Shown: in pieces, positions 52,190 to 64,000 of the stretch
Layout of the letters: each line of letters starts with the position of its first letter
Position numbering within the stretch: the first letter of the stretch is position 1
DNA from: Strigamia acuminata
Taxonomy: Eukaryota > Arthropoda > Chilopoda > Geophilomorpha > Linotaeniidae
NCBI GenBank assembly: GCA_949358305.1
Contig: OX442316.1
Span: 17,918,001 to 17,982,000, forward strand
DNA: 64,000 nucleotides
Direction of reading: 5' to 3'
The notes under the pieces: generated by a model
Told to the model about the DNA's origin: nothing
Database searches by the model: none
The model's input: only the letters and a program-made list of their open reading frames with translations
Position numbers and translations under genes: made by a program

Positions 52190-54522
52190 ACAACACACTT
52201 TTTTGACATCAACTACTTAGGCCTAAAGGTTAGCATTTTTTTTTCGCCACAAAAATACTTGATGCAGCTCAAGGGGGCTGTGCTGTGGCTTGAAATGCAA
52301 TTTTCAAAGAGGGACAGTTTATAGAGCGATCGTGTCTGGTGTGCTATTCTACTCGTCTTTTCTTATTAACCAAACATTCTACATAACGACACAGATCATG
52401 CAAACACGATAAACTAACTCAATTTCAACATTGTTGTTTCAACCCACGTTCGACATTTGCTCGCAACGAAAATTGCATCATTTCGTACGGAATTTCTTGC
52501 GCGGCTTTATTTATTTTCGAGAGTTTTATTTTTATTTTTATTTTTAATTAAATAAATTAGTTTGGTGGTGGTGGGAAATCAAGATGGCGGATTTGGTGTT
52601 TTTGGGGGATTTTTGGGGGATTTTTGGGATTTTTTTTTTTCAATATATGAAAAGGTAATAATAAAATGGCAGGATTTTATATCTGGCGTCTGGTGGTCAC
52701 AGTTTGGAATCTCAACATGGGAAAGAATCAATACTGCAGTTAGAATGACTGACACAATTTGCAATCTCTAGCTCGCTGCTCACAACACTTGTTTTTTGAC
52801 TCCATTTTTCTTTTTCTTTTTTAGCAAAAAAATATAAATTTTTCAAGAAATTCTAATTTTTTTTTTCTAATTTTTTTTTTATTAAATTAGTTTTAATTTT
52901 TTTTTTTACTTCCGGTTTCGTTCGCTGCGATAAATAATTTGGGAAATTTTTAGAGATTTTTTATTTTATTTTATTTTATCCCAAATTTATCGGTAATAAA
53001 AATCAAAATTTGAATTCAGATAAAACTGGCTGCGATTTTTTTTATCTGATTAAGTGCAATCTAATTCGTGTTAGGCCTATTTGTATTTTCAAAATTGTAA
53101 AAAATATTTTTTTTTTTAAATTATTAATATTTTTTTTTTTAAAAATTAATTAATTAATTAATTTCGGTTGTTCAAATGTTGTTCGTTGAATCCCGATGTA
53201 AATTTTGATTTAATTTTGCGTTTGCTCGTTGGTTTTTAAACGAGTAGAGGTAGACCATTCGTAGTACGATCGAATGTAATCTAGGCATTAATGCATAGCT
53301 TTTGTTTATTTCCGCTAGATGTCAGCACTATCCGGGAAGTTTCTCCTGCGCTCCATGTACGGAGGAAGAATTCCTTTTGACAAAACAGGAATGAAAACCC
53401 ATTAACTACTTAATCCCAAGCAGTTAAACACATTTCATCCATTTTACAACGTCGTAATAACAATTTAAAAAAATAAAAAATTATTTAAAAAAAAATAAAA
53501 AAAATAATGGAGTCTTTTAAAAATGTCACGATTCATTTCTAACCCATTTTTATAATAAGCCCAACAAAAACAACTCAAAATTCGGATAAATTCATATCTT
53601 TAAATATTTAAATGATATGCTAATGTTGTTTTCAATGAATGAGTAATGACGATTGGATTTTTATAAAGATATAAACGAATTTCTAAAGCACACTCAACTT
53701 GTTGCTATTGAAATTTAATGGTTATAATTGCGCATTATAACTAGTATAGTAGAAACAGCATAAAATGACGTCATCTCACCGGAACATCTGATATTACTCG
53801 GGCTTATTATTCGATATAAAAACGAGCAAATTAAATTAATATCTAATTAATGACAGATTAGATCCCACAAACACTCACTGCAAACCAAACAACATTAAAT
53901 ATTATATTCATTAATTAAATAAATTAAATAATTAGAAAATAAAAACAAATAAATAAATAAAAATATCTTTTTCCACTCGACGTTTGTGAAGCTGAAGGAA
54001 ACCCAAAAACTCGCACAACAAAACAAACCAAATTTCCTGGCTAATTAAATTCTCCTTATCCCAAGACCCGAATAACAATAATGAAATAAATAAATAAGAT
54101 AAAAGATAAATAAAAATGGAAAATCGTGAGTGATTTCAAATGAGTTGGAAATTATTTCGATGAAATGAAATGGAAACGATGAGAAAAATGTGGATAAATG
54201 TTTCGGATAAACAAAACAAAGTTGCGAGTAAAAGTTTGGTGCAAAAGTGTGTGTAAAAGGTGAAAAATGGGCGAACGAAAGTACGGACTCGGGTTAAAAT
54301 GTCGAAATGGACCGGGTCGTTGTTTGCGGCCAATTTTAGGTGGAGATTGAGCTTTCATTCCGTTCCGTTTCATGTCGACGACAGATCTAACTGGCCAAAT
54401 TAGGGATTTACTGCATATTTTATAGTTGAGGTGAAAACTTGAGCAAATTTAATCCGAGTCGGGGTAAAATCGGGTGGATAAGTGTTTGGATAAAGGATGA
54501 ATTTTTTAAGTATTATTTACCT

Positions 54523-54800
54523 TGTGTGTTGAGTCCAGTTGGACTACAAAAAGAAGCAAGATGAAGTGCAGGACCTAGCAAAGTGCTCCAAGATGGCGCG
54601 GAGCCGCCAGAGTGGAACATGCTTTACCCACTTTTCGTGCCAATTCCAGCGCCACAATCCAACTGACACTCAAGCGATCGAGTACATGTGATAGACGAAT
54701 CATGGATTTGTCACTGAGACGTAAAAGTCCGGCCCGAATCGCTCTAAGATACGCACAAAACCGCACTGGCCATTCCAACAGTTAGAAAGTGTTTTGTTGT
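54523..54800 (-). promoter_or_regulatory. Possible distal TLK promoter and non-coding first exon
   Basis: On the minus strand a leader ends CAACACACAAG followed by donor GTAAAT at ~54522 and contains no useful ATG. Upstream, at ~54815, is a palindromic TGACGTCA, a CRE/ATF-type site, next to the direct repeat CACACTAGTTCGTGTG. It could be the distal promoter of TLK, given that no other minus-strand gene is seen before 47941. Confidence 0.4.
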
Positions 54801-55841
54801 CACACGAACTAGTGTGACGTCAGGGCACAGACACCTTTGACTAATAGCGCGCTTAGTTTACATTAATTAATTTCCGAATTCGCATTCTTTTCTGCGGGTG
54901 TGGGCAATGGCAATTTGGGGTGTTTAGAAAATTTGCGGGGTTTCTTTTTATTTTTTGCGCGATTTTTTTTATTATATCGGGTGTGCGACTTGGTGATGGC
55001 AAATATTTTTCTTTCTCGTTTGGCCCGTCAGTCGACCTGTGGCCGCGCATCACTCAGGCAACAGCAGCATCACGTCACACCTCCAAATCTCGTGAGACGA
55101 AATGAAAATGTGGCGCAGTGAATTTTCCCATCTCATTCCCTTTGATTGTTACGACTGAAATCCGCTCTAATCGCTACAACTTTTCAGCCATCCGTTCGAA
55201 TTCGAGTGGAAAAACTTATCAGAATTCCGAGATATTTTCATCGCTGCTATTATCGTGTTTTAATTCGCGGAATTTGTATTTCTTTTCTTATAAATAAATA
55301 TTTAGAAAAAAAAAAAAAAAAAAAATGATTTTTCAAAACCGGAAGTTATGTCAATTGCGAAATAGATGGTTTTATTCACGCATTTTTTTTTAAGTTAAAT
55401 TATAAATTAAATTAAAAAATAACACAGACAATGCTACATTTTATGGAATGCAAATCGAAATTACAAACACTCGACACGATTTTACATGATCTAAATTTAA
55501 AAAGAAGCCATTTTGTATTTTTGCCCGTATACAGCATAAATAGCTTGAAATTGGATAAATTACGACGTTTTTTTTTGCTGATAAACATTGATTAAACGTG
55601 CGATTTACAACGATTTTACACGTAAATTGCTAAGTATTAAAAGCCAACTATTGACAAATTCAATAACCTCGAATTTATTATTAAATATAAATCTAATAAA
55701 CTCTATTATAAACACGTATTGCACACAATACGATACACAAACATACAAATATTGCGAATGCGATGCATCATTCTCACGATTTCCTTACAAAATTAAATTT
55801 ACAACACAATTTAAGTATGTAATAGTTTGAACTTATACAAA

Positions 55842-58800
55842 TTATTGAGATGCAGGAGCCGGAGAAACGTTACCGGGCGAACCGGAAAGTGTATAAAACC
55901 AAGAGGAAACGGCGGATTTAGCTTGATTTAAAGCGCCACCTGTAGAAAATAGTGATGAAAATAACCTTTTTTAATGTATTAATTATTTTTCTTACCAACT
56001 GCTTTGCCCGTTTGTGCTACGGCGCGCCCCGTGTTTCCAATCGCTTGGTTAATTCGGCGCCCACGTTCTGAACTCTGCATGGTGCTGTAGAAACAATTAC
56101 TCCGTCATTTTTATCATTTTAAATTTATCAATTTTTTCGTTATTTACTGAGATATTCGTAGTTTCATGTCGGCTACGCTTAGTTGACCTTGAAATGGGTG
56201 TCTGCAATTTAAGATTTAATTATTTGATCACATTGTTTTGATGAAATTTGCTCGGAAATGAATACCCGGTCGAAATGTCCACCAGATTCGGGTATTCGCG
56301 GCTTCGCCACACCTTGTAATTCTGCGTTGATTTCCAAGCGTCCACGAAACTCAAATTAAACGCTTCGATTTCCTTGTTGCCGTCTGTTTTAAATGTAAAA
56401 AATAGTTACGATTAGGATTAAAAAAGTGAATAAAAGCGTGAATTTTTACTTTCTAATAACGACGTTCTCAATAAACAGACTAGATAATATTTGAACTGGG
56501 CTCGGAGCCATTCGTCACCGCCTTCCCATCCTAAAAATGGTAAAAATGGTTAAGATTGGCACTTAATAAATCGATTAGCCAATCGTTTGCGACCTGTGCC
56601 GTCTAGAAAAACGTCCGTGTTTTCGTCGATGACGTTCCTGACTAAGAAATCGGCAAATCGGAGATCTTCAGTCGTCAAATGAAGTTGTTTTCGCAGCTCC
56701 AGATCGTTAATCTCAATTTTTCCTTCGTCAAACTGTCGTGTCAAAAGAAAAGTGTCAATGTCGGTAAAATAATAATAAAAATAATTATGAATAAATCGAG
56801 TTACATCGATGATGACGTCGGATAAATACTGTTTTTGTCTGAATAACACGTTCGTTGCCCCGACCATGAATGCGTTCACTTTTCTGTCGGATAATATGTC
56901 CAAATAAGGGAGGGATAAATAAGGGTGACAAATTCTTCCCTAAAAATAAAAGAAAACAAAACTAAGTTTTTCATTTTTTAAATTTTGTTGGCTCGCCCAG
57001 GCTCAAAAATGGCGCCTTCAACCCGAAATAATACATCGTTACAAAAAAAATTCAATTCTAAGCACAAAATTCCATTTTTGTGCTTAAAATTGAATTTTTT
57101 TCGACATTTAAATGCAATATTTACATTCAAAAGCGAAAAAATTGTCTTTTGGTCATACAATTGCATCATTATGGCACAAAAATGCACTTTTAGGCACAAA
57201 ATACACGGTTAGATCAAGTAAAGTGCAAAATGAATGTAAAAAAAATTTACTTTTGAAAAAATTCTCAATGGGAATCCACAATCTTCGTTCCTCAGACCGA
57301 TCACTTGCGAGGGTGGTGTGATGATTTTATCAACATGTTCAACATCGTCACTGTCGCCCGCTTCCAACGGTTTATATCGCAACGTGTCCAGTAATTTGCC
57401 GTCGCTCATTGAAGACGACAAATTTTTAGGGATTTCCATTTCCGGTGTTGTAATGGAATTGCGCGCCGACCAATAAGACGATAAAGCTCCCATCATCTTT
57501 CCTTTAATGTTAGACATTCGCGGAGGTATCTCGGCCGATTCTCTGTTCATGAGCTGCTCGTCGCCACCGTCTTGTGACATCTCGTTTTCCGAATCTTTTC
57601 TGTGAAATTCCAACTTGGATTTGGTCAAATCCACCTTTTCCTTCGCGTCGGCGTCGACGAGCTCGTCCAGTTCACTCATTAGTTGGTTTTCGTCGTTATT
57701 TATCAAGTCGGGCAACGAAGTACATTTTTCAGCGTGGTGAAATTTGTCCGCCATTGCGCTGCCTTCCGAATGATCAAATTTATTTCTATTAAAAAAAAAT
57801 TAAAAATTAAAAATTTGAATTTTTTTTATTTTTTTTTTATTTTTACTTATTTTCAGGTGTAGCTGCGTCCAGATCATTTTTCAACTCGCACCCGGGCGAA
57901 AATTTATTTTTATAATCCATAAAACTCTCATTTTCGTCTCCATTTATCACAATGTCCGGAGTACAAGCGGTAGAACTCATGTTCGCTGCCTCGTTCAGTC
58001 CGTTCTGGACCACATCTACATGAAATAAAACCAATTCTATTAAAGGAAAATGATATTTAAAATAATGTTCTTACCTGGGAATATAGATATAAGCGAAAGA
58101 ATGTTAGAACATAAATTTTTTACAGGTGTATTAAATACTAAAGTCTAAAAAAAATATTAAAAAAATTAATAAAACAAAAATTTAAAAAAATTTGACAAAT
58201 TTTACCTTTTTCTCTAATAAAATTAATTTAAATAACAATAAAATCTTGTGTTTAAATTGCACAACAAGCTCACGAATTGGCATACCTAAGAAAAACGTTT
58301 AAAATGACGATTTATTCAATTAACAAACCACAACTAATTCACAACTAACCCAAAAACACTTGCTGAGTCATGACTAGATCGGACGTCAAACAAGCATTCA
58401 GACTACGAAACGTGTCCTCCAAAAGAGATACTTTAGTAAAATCCCTTTCATCGAAATAAGCGTGAGTTATTAATTCCAACTTCGCTCGAATTATTCCGAA
58501 TAACGGCAAAGTGCTTATCACGCACACGCTTTTCTGGACAGTTCCCCTCGTAATGTCTGCACTCCGATTTAATAGATTCTGTCAAACAAAAACAAAACCA
58601 AAAAAAATGTAAAATGTAAAAATTGTAAAATCGATTTAATTTACATCGGCGTCCATTTGACGGTAACAAGATATGCAAAACACAGTTCGACCTGGCATGT
58701 CCCTCGATGGCATCAAAAAATATATTGTATCTGCAATTGTTTTTTGTTAATTGTTAGTTTTAATTCGATTAAATTGTTTTACCTTGATCGTAATTGTGTG

Positions 58801-59083
58801 ATCCGTCGGGTAAGGCCAAACTGGGTAAATGTTTCCACTCGTCCGGGCATTCGTGACTGTCGACTCTGTCTCCTTTGATGAGTGGAGGGTATGAATATTC
58901 TACCTATATTTGTGAACAAAGTTTTCTGTAATGATTTTTTATAGCTTTTTACGCACTGGTGATCGTTATTGGAATTTTTTTTTATTTTCTCACCTGACAT
59001 CCTTTTTTGTGGTGGAAACCGACGACAACAACGTGAAGAACTGCTCCAGTTTCGGCGTCTGACTGTTCCACGACATCTTCCAT
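55842..59083 (-). CDS. AVL9: AVL9 homologue (late secretory pathway DENN-like protein)
   Basis: The start at 59083 opens MEDVVEQSDAETGAVLHVVV, followed by VGFHHKKGCQ, VEYSYPPLI, DEWKHLPSLALPDGSHNY, RTVFCISCYRQ, TRGTVQKSVCVISTLPLFG and ITHAYFDERDF. A low-complexity acidic middle (57750-57340) leads to the C-terminal half: PYLSLPYLDIL, FMVGATNVLFRQKQYLSD, LRKQLHLTTEDLRFADFLV, DVFLDGTGWEGGDEWLRAQ, VDAWKSTQNYKVW, GHPFQGQLSVADMKLR and QTGKAVGGALNQAKSAVSSW, ending PAPASQ-stop at 55842. These are AVL9 signatures along the whole length. AVL9 proteins act in Golgi-to-surface traffic and cell polarity. About a dozen short introns; no breaks seen. Confidence 0.95.
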
Positions 59084-59832
59084 GATGGATTGTGCGTTAC
59101 ATTTGTTTATGTGATAAAAAACCGTAAGGTTGTGTGCAGAGTACGGCTAAATGTCTCGTCTTTCGACGCCATATTGAAACGATTTCCAGGAAAAGTTGAT
59201 GTCATGGATCGTACGGTGGACGAGAGGAGACATCTTAACGAGTGAAACGATTTATTCTGTTTATACAACTTTTATATTTTAATGCCAAATTTGTGTCAAT
59301 TCTAATTTTAAATAATTTAAATTATTGTTTTTTTCCTCTTAGTTTTATTTATTTATTTATTTATTAATTTTGGGGTTATATTTTTATTGCTTTTAGAAAA
59401 TTATATGTTGTTACCTCTCAGCTTCCACAGATTGGACTCAAATTCTTACAAAAATAAAGACATGTTTTCGTTTTCGTACTTTAATTCACTTATTTACAAA
59501 CAAAGAAAAACCTGGAACGAATTGCGATTCCATTTCATAAATATTAAATAAACATTACGACCAGTTACAACCTGTTTTGTTACAAATCACATAGAAAAAA
59601 ATCAAAATTTATAAAATATGTCAACTATGCTAGGTAAATAAAGTTTCCACTGTATCCGATGGAATATATATTCGAATTAATAAAGCAAGAACACCACTTG
59701 ATCGAGAATAGATTCACCTATTTATATATCTGTTCCCGACATCACTATACTATAAATCCATACAATTTTGCTTACAATATTAATAAATTTCTCTATAAGA
59801 ATTGGATAAAGGGACAGAAGTCGATGGAAGTT

Positions 59833-59864
<32 letters not shown>

Positions 59865-60115
59865 GCAACCATTGATGCAACCGAAATTAAAAACAAAAAT
59901 CATGACAACAGTCTATTAATATTCTATTGTATTTGAGAGTGAAACAAGTTGTGATATGTACACAAAAATTAAACATTTTACAACTTGTCAGCAACTGAAC
60001 ATATAGATGTGGATGTTTATGTAAATTTAACACAATTAAATGGTACAAGAGTGATGGGTTTATGTTATTTGAATGTCTACATAATTTAAAAAATAAAAAT
60101 AATAATATTTATAAA
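59084..60115. other. AVL9 upstream / MOB4 downstream spacer
   Basis: AT-rich. Contains a (TTTA)n microsatellite at ~59834-59864. The AVL9 promoter lies in the first ~150 bp (GC-richer). No gene seen. Confidence 0.6.
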
Positions 60116-61895
60116 TTATGCTTCGCTTTCCGCCACCATGGACTCCTCTTCCAAAATGGGAACGATTAAGTTATCTTTTGACATGAGGTTGTATTTTGTC
60201 ACGTAGACGGTAAAACGACGGCACAGGTGAGTTTCATTCTAGAAAATTGAGTAAATAGTTTATGAGAGACTGTGGGTTTTATGAGGAAATGGTGATTTGG
60301 AACCTCAAATTCGTCAAATAAAGTACGATGGTGAAAATACGCGTGCGAAAATATCCGGTAGATCCGTCTGCAAACTGAGCCTAACTTAGCCACTGAAGAA
60401 TCTTTGATGCTTACCCTTTTGCAAATATAAATTATTCATTATAATTTCGTGAATTTTGAGCACTGTGAATTTTTGAGCAAGAAACACGTGAATTTTTTAG
60501 CAATAAATTTTGAATTCTTAACCAATAAATTTTGAATTCTTAACCAAAATCTTAAACTTTTGAGCTAAAAATCTTAAATTTTTAGCTAAAATCGTGAATT
60601 TTTAGCTAAAATCGTGAATTTTTAGCTAAAATCGTGAACTTTTAGCTAAAATCGAATTTTTAGCTAAAATCGAATTTTTAGCTAAAATCGTGAATTTTTA
60701 GCTAAAATCGTGAATTTTTAGCTAAAATCGTGAATTTTTAGCTAAAATCGTGAATTTTTAGCTAAAATCTTGAGTTTTTAGCTAAAATCTTGAATTTTTA
60801 GCTAAAATCTTAAATTTTTAGCTAAAATCTTGAATTTTTAGCTAAAATCTTGAATTTTTAGCTAAAATCTTGAATTTTTAGTTAAAATCTTAAATTTTTA
60901 GCTAAAATCTTGAATTTTTAGCTAAAATCTTGAATTTTTAGCTAAAATCTTGAATTTTTAGTTAAAATCTTGAATTTTTAGCTAAAATCTTGAATTTTTA
61001 GCTAAAATCTTGAATTTTTAGCCAAAAATCCTAAATTTTTCTGTTTTCCGTGACGTAATTTCATGGATTATTTTCACTCGTATTCTTATACCTGCTAGGA
61101 AAGTATTTATTGCTGTTTAAAAGACAAGCAGCTCCATCTAAAGTATGCCGAGTATAATCCATAGCCGGACACTCCTTGGGCGTCTTGTGAGCAGCGCACA
61201 GAAAAATCCACTGCTCCGTCGCCGTCATCTGAGTACACGTTTCCGGCTGGCATTCACCCTGAAATTTAGTTTGAAAAAATCAATCCACAACAATTTTATT
61301 TATCCATTCCAAACCTCTACTTGTAATTTCACTGCTAATCCGTTCAGTTCTAAACAAAACTGTCTGCAGTTTTCAAACAAAAACAAAAACAAAAAAATTT
61401 CAAAAAAAGAAATTAGAATTTCCATTTGACCAATAAATCGATCATCGCTCGTCTACCGTAGATGTTCATATTTCCAAACACCTTCATCTTGACCATCGGG
61501 TGCCGTAAGAATCTCCTCGACGTTCGCAACATCTTTTCTAATCGTTTGTTGAATGTACTAAAAACAACATGAAAATAACATTTCAATAAAACTCGTTTTT
61601 CGCCAAAAATTCATTCTCTGTACTTGCTGCACAGCGAGGGTGCTGTCCATATCTTCGAAGGCTTCATCTGGCCAGTTATAAAAGTCCTGGAAACGAAATT
61701 AAAAGGAAAATCAACGGATTATCGCGATAGCAGATGCGAGAGCAGAATGTTCGTTGCGCGGGTTTTGTTTATGAATTGTGTTGCGCAGTTTAACGCCGGG
61801 TTTGTGATTTGCGCGTGGGATAGTCATTTACGTACTCCGCTTTTACATCCTGGGCGATTTCTCCTCAAAACTGTAGCACCATCAGCCATCTTCAT
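60116..61895 (-). CDS. MOB4: MOB4 / phocein (striatin-complex Mob protein)
   Basis: Exons assemble in phase to a MOB4 orthologue: [20 protein letters not shown] at 61895, [20 protein letters not shown] (61617-61687), [44 protein letters not shown], then [38 protein letters not shown] and NSNKYFPSR. After an intron carrying a satellite come [32 protein letters not shown] and the C-terminus [11 protein letters not shown]-stop (60116). The Cys/His zinc site of Mob domains is kept (CxxxxC plus HAYFHH). MOB4 is a core subunit of the STRIPAK phosphatase-kinase complex. Start 61895 chosen by alignment with the vertebrate N-terminus. Confidence 0.95.
60545..61030. repeat. 20-bp satellite in a MOB4 intron
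   Basis: About 24 tandem units of TTTTTAGCTAAAATCTTGAA, with blocks of a TCGTGAA variant at the low-coordinate end and TCTTGAA at the other. Each unit contains the perfect palindrome TTTTAGCTAAAA. Degenerate units extend down to ~60480. Confidence 0.9.
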
Positions 61896-62763
61896 GGTTG
61901 CGACACGAAAAAAAAGTTAAAAAAAAAATATATAAATAAACTCGGATGTAGAAATTGGTGCTTCCGGTGGTCGCCTAGCGTTGGAATAGAGAACTGACTA
62001 TAACAACAACATCGGTTATAAAAATAAATAACGAAAAATTGATAATTCTCTTCATTTTCTATTTGTTTTTTTTTTAAAAAAATGGGAGATTAAAAGTTAT
62101 TAAGAAAACTAACTATCAAAATGAAAGAGAATGAATAAAATAAGATCAATAATTTAAAATTTCATAAAGAAATTCATCGGTTATTAAAAATAAATAACAA
62201 ATAATTGATAATTCTCTTCATTATCGATTTTTTTTTGTTAATAAATGAGAGACGTGAAGTTATTAAAGAAAACTAGTTTATTTACAGACAAAAACAATAA
62301 TATTCAATAAAATACTCAAAGACTCGAAATAAAATGTTTAAATCATTAAGGAACAAATGTAAATATTCAACATGATCAATTTCGAAGCTGCTGGAATGTG
62401 CAATAAACGAAAAAATAAAAGAGTAAAAGTGATAAGATAAATATATTCGCATCGTTAAAATAAGAAAAATTAGGTACTATGGAATATTAAACTCAATTTA
62501 GCCGTTATACTTAGTCGGGTTTGACTTAGACCACACCACACTTTAAACCAAAGACACATTTCTTAGTATTTTTGTACTGGAAGACAATAAAATTCGCGTA
62601 AATTTATTTTTTTTTTCCTGGAAAATTAATGTTAAAAATATAATTAAATTTTCTTTTCTTTTCCTAGCCAGCTAGGATTGGCAATTGATTGTGTCACAAC
62701 CACAAAAATAAGACGTGTAATCAATTTATATAAATAAAAAAGCCCCATTTTTAACCGGGGAGC
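61896..62763. other. MOB4 upstream / SNX13 3' spacer
   Basis: AT-rich. Two related stretches (62020-62110 and 62180-62280, both with AATTGATAATTCTCTTCATT) form a diverged direct repeat of ~90 bp. No gene seen. Confidence 0.6.
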
Positions 62764-64000
62764 TCAAATATCGTAAAACACCGCCGCGCTCCCGCCACGA
62801 CATTCGTCGATGTTTAGTTTGAGGCGGGGCGACTTCGAATGTAATTTCCTGAATATTTCCGGGAATTTATTACTGGGGAAAAGTATTTCTAAAATTCCTT
62901 CCATGAGGACGTAAACGAATCGTTTATTTAGTGTCTTTTGCTGCACCATTTCAAAAAGAAGCAACATTCCTCTTTTCGTTGTTTCGCTGCCGATTATGTG
63001 TTTCAGTTCATCTGTTCAAATAAATGTGTTTTACCGATTACGATACATTTTTTTCCAGTGTAAAAACACAAACCCCACCTGATACGCTGCACATAACGGC
63101 CGTTTTTGCTGCCACGCGAGTTCTCATTTTCGTTTGGTCGTCTCGAGGTGGCGTCGACAAAGCCGACACACCGTTAGGCCAAAAAGCGTGCCTGGAACAA
63201 ATTAAAATCAATTTATTTAATTAATCAAATTTTTAAATCTATACTTGAAAGATTTAACGCATTCTGCCACTTGTTCCGCCGACGTCCAATACGCGACGCT
63301 GTCGATGATTTTCCGGTTAATTCTGTCTCCGAACGTCGTTTTTATAATTTGGCGCAAAATAGTGACGACCCTCCGCCTTAGCCATTGATTTCTGCTTTTC
63401 AAATCGAATATTTCGTCCATTAAAAGCAGCATAATTCGTAGTGGTATGTTATCGTCGCCCTAAAATGGAGAAAAAATTTATTTTTTTGAAAAATTTGAAT
63501 TTTTTTAAAACTCGTTGAAATACTTCGATGTCCAAACCGGCGGACACTTTGCTGCTGTCATTGCTCGTCGATTTGCCGGTGGAGTGGGTGCGAAATGCTT
63601 TACTTAAGCCACCCATTACACCGTCGACCGAACTTATCAAATTGTCCGGAATCGATCGCATTGCTTGGCTAATATTTCGTACGGATTTCCGAATACCTTC
63701 CACCTGCGTTATAAAAATTGAAAATTGGAGTTTAAAACGATTACTCCGTATTTAATACGTTGGCGGTGGATTTTATTACTTTTTTCGCAAAATCGCCTTT
63801 GGTTTTTTCGTAGGGTACGGGTTCTAAAAAGTGATGAACAAAATCCAATAAACCTGGATTATTCTTCGCTGTTTCAGGATTGAGCAAATTCTGAATAATA
63901 AAATAACAATAATAATTACATATTTTCTATTTTTTTTAAAAATTATTTATAACTATTTTACCTGTAAATAATCATTTAACAACTTTAATCTTTTCTCTAA
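62764..64000 (-). CDS. SNX13: SNX13-type sorting nexin, C-terminal part (5' part beyond window)
   Basis: Only the 3' exons are in the window. Read from the window edge down: the PX-domain tail (LLNDYLQ, GLLDFVHHFLEP, KGDFAKKV), the linker SVRNISQAMRSIPDNLISSV, then the nexin C domain: IPLRIMLLLMDEIFDLKSRN, QWLRRRVVTILRQII, TFGDRINRKIIDSV, AFWPNGV, MRTRVAAKT, DELKHIIGSETT, LNKRFVYVLMEGILEILFP and a short tail to the stop at 62764. This order and wording match SNX13 (RGS-PX1), an endosomal / lipid-droplet contact-site protein with PXA, RGS, PX and nexin C domains. The upstream domains cannot be checked here. Confidence 0.93.

Larger units (their letters stand above)
49164..55841. other. Large region without a recognised gene; TLK upstream region
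   Basis: About 6.7 kb with no coding exon I can assign besides the candidate TLK 5' exons. Contains a (GA)n run at ~51937-51954, purine-rich stretches near 51241-51270, long poly-T/poly-A tracts (52860-53160) and an (A)n run at ~55302-55323. The last part (55400-55841) is probably AVL9 3'UTR. Confidence 0.5.

Overview
The window comes from a compact, AT-rich invertebrate animal genome. Genes have many very short introns (mostly 50-80 bp) with GT-AG borders, intergenic DNA is AT-rich, and several genes are clear metazoan orthologues (alpha-tubulin, Tousled-like kinase, AVL9, MOB4/phocein, SNX13, METTL2). The phylum cannot be fixed from the sequence alone.

Left half (1-37,300), a lineage-expanded gene cluster. 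Three genes encode secreted modular proteins built from a repeated block CCP(sushi)-EGF-CCP joined by low-complexity linkers: gene A (minus, <1-8282, which continues into at least three VWD-C8-TIL blocks of the von Willebrand/hemolectin type), gene B (plus, 17753-20804) and gene C (plus, 21164-26326). They share a signal-peptide exon and a promoter block. Interleaved with them are six minus-strand genes of the MPEG1/perforin-2 family (MACPF domain plus the MPEG1 P2 domain). All six have a signal peptide and none has a C-terminal transmembrane anchor. Copy 1 has an in-frame stop codon. Two single-copy genes sit at the edge: a Cosmc/C1GALT1-like type II Golgi protein (minus) divergently paired with METTL2 (plus).

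The cluster's history can be read from its debris. A 3' piece of METTL2 is duplicated beside MPEG copy 2. A ~5.4-6.0 kb unit (3' end of gene C plus two MPEG genes) is tandemly duplicated, which produced copies 5 and 6 and a stranded 3' fragment of gene C. Small non-autonomous transposons have inserted into introns and spacers, one with a target-site duplication that can be checked against the empty site in the sister unit.

Right half (37,300-64,000), housekeeping genes: alpha-tubulin (plus, with TATA and CCAAT boxes), then four minus-strand genes: TLK (with several candidate alternative first exons and a candidate in-frame cassette exon in the kinase domain), AVL9, MOB4 (with an intronic 20-bp palindromic satellite) and the 3' part of SNX13. 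A 6-7 kb stretch upstream of TLK appears to hold only alternative 5' exons and promoters.

Working interpretation (inference): the left half is a rapidly evolving secreted recognition/adhesion plus pore-forming effector locus, probably of innate immune type. No sequence here proves that the two families act together.
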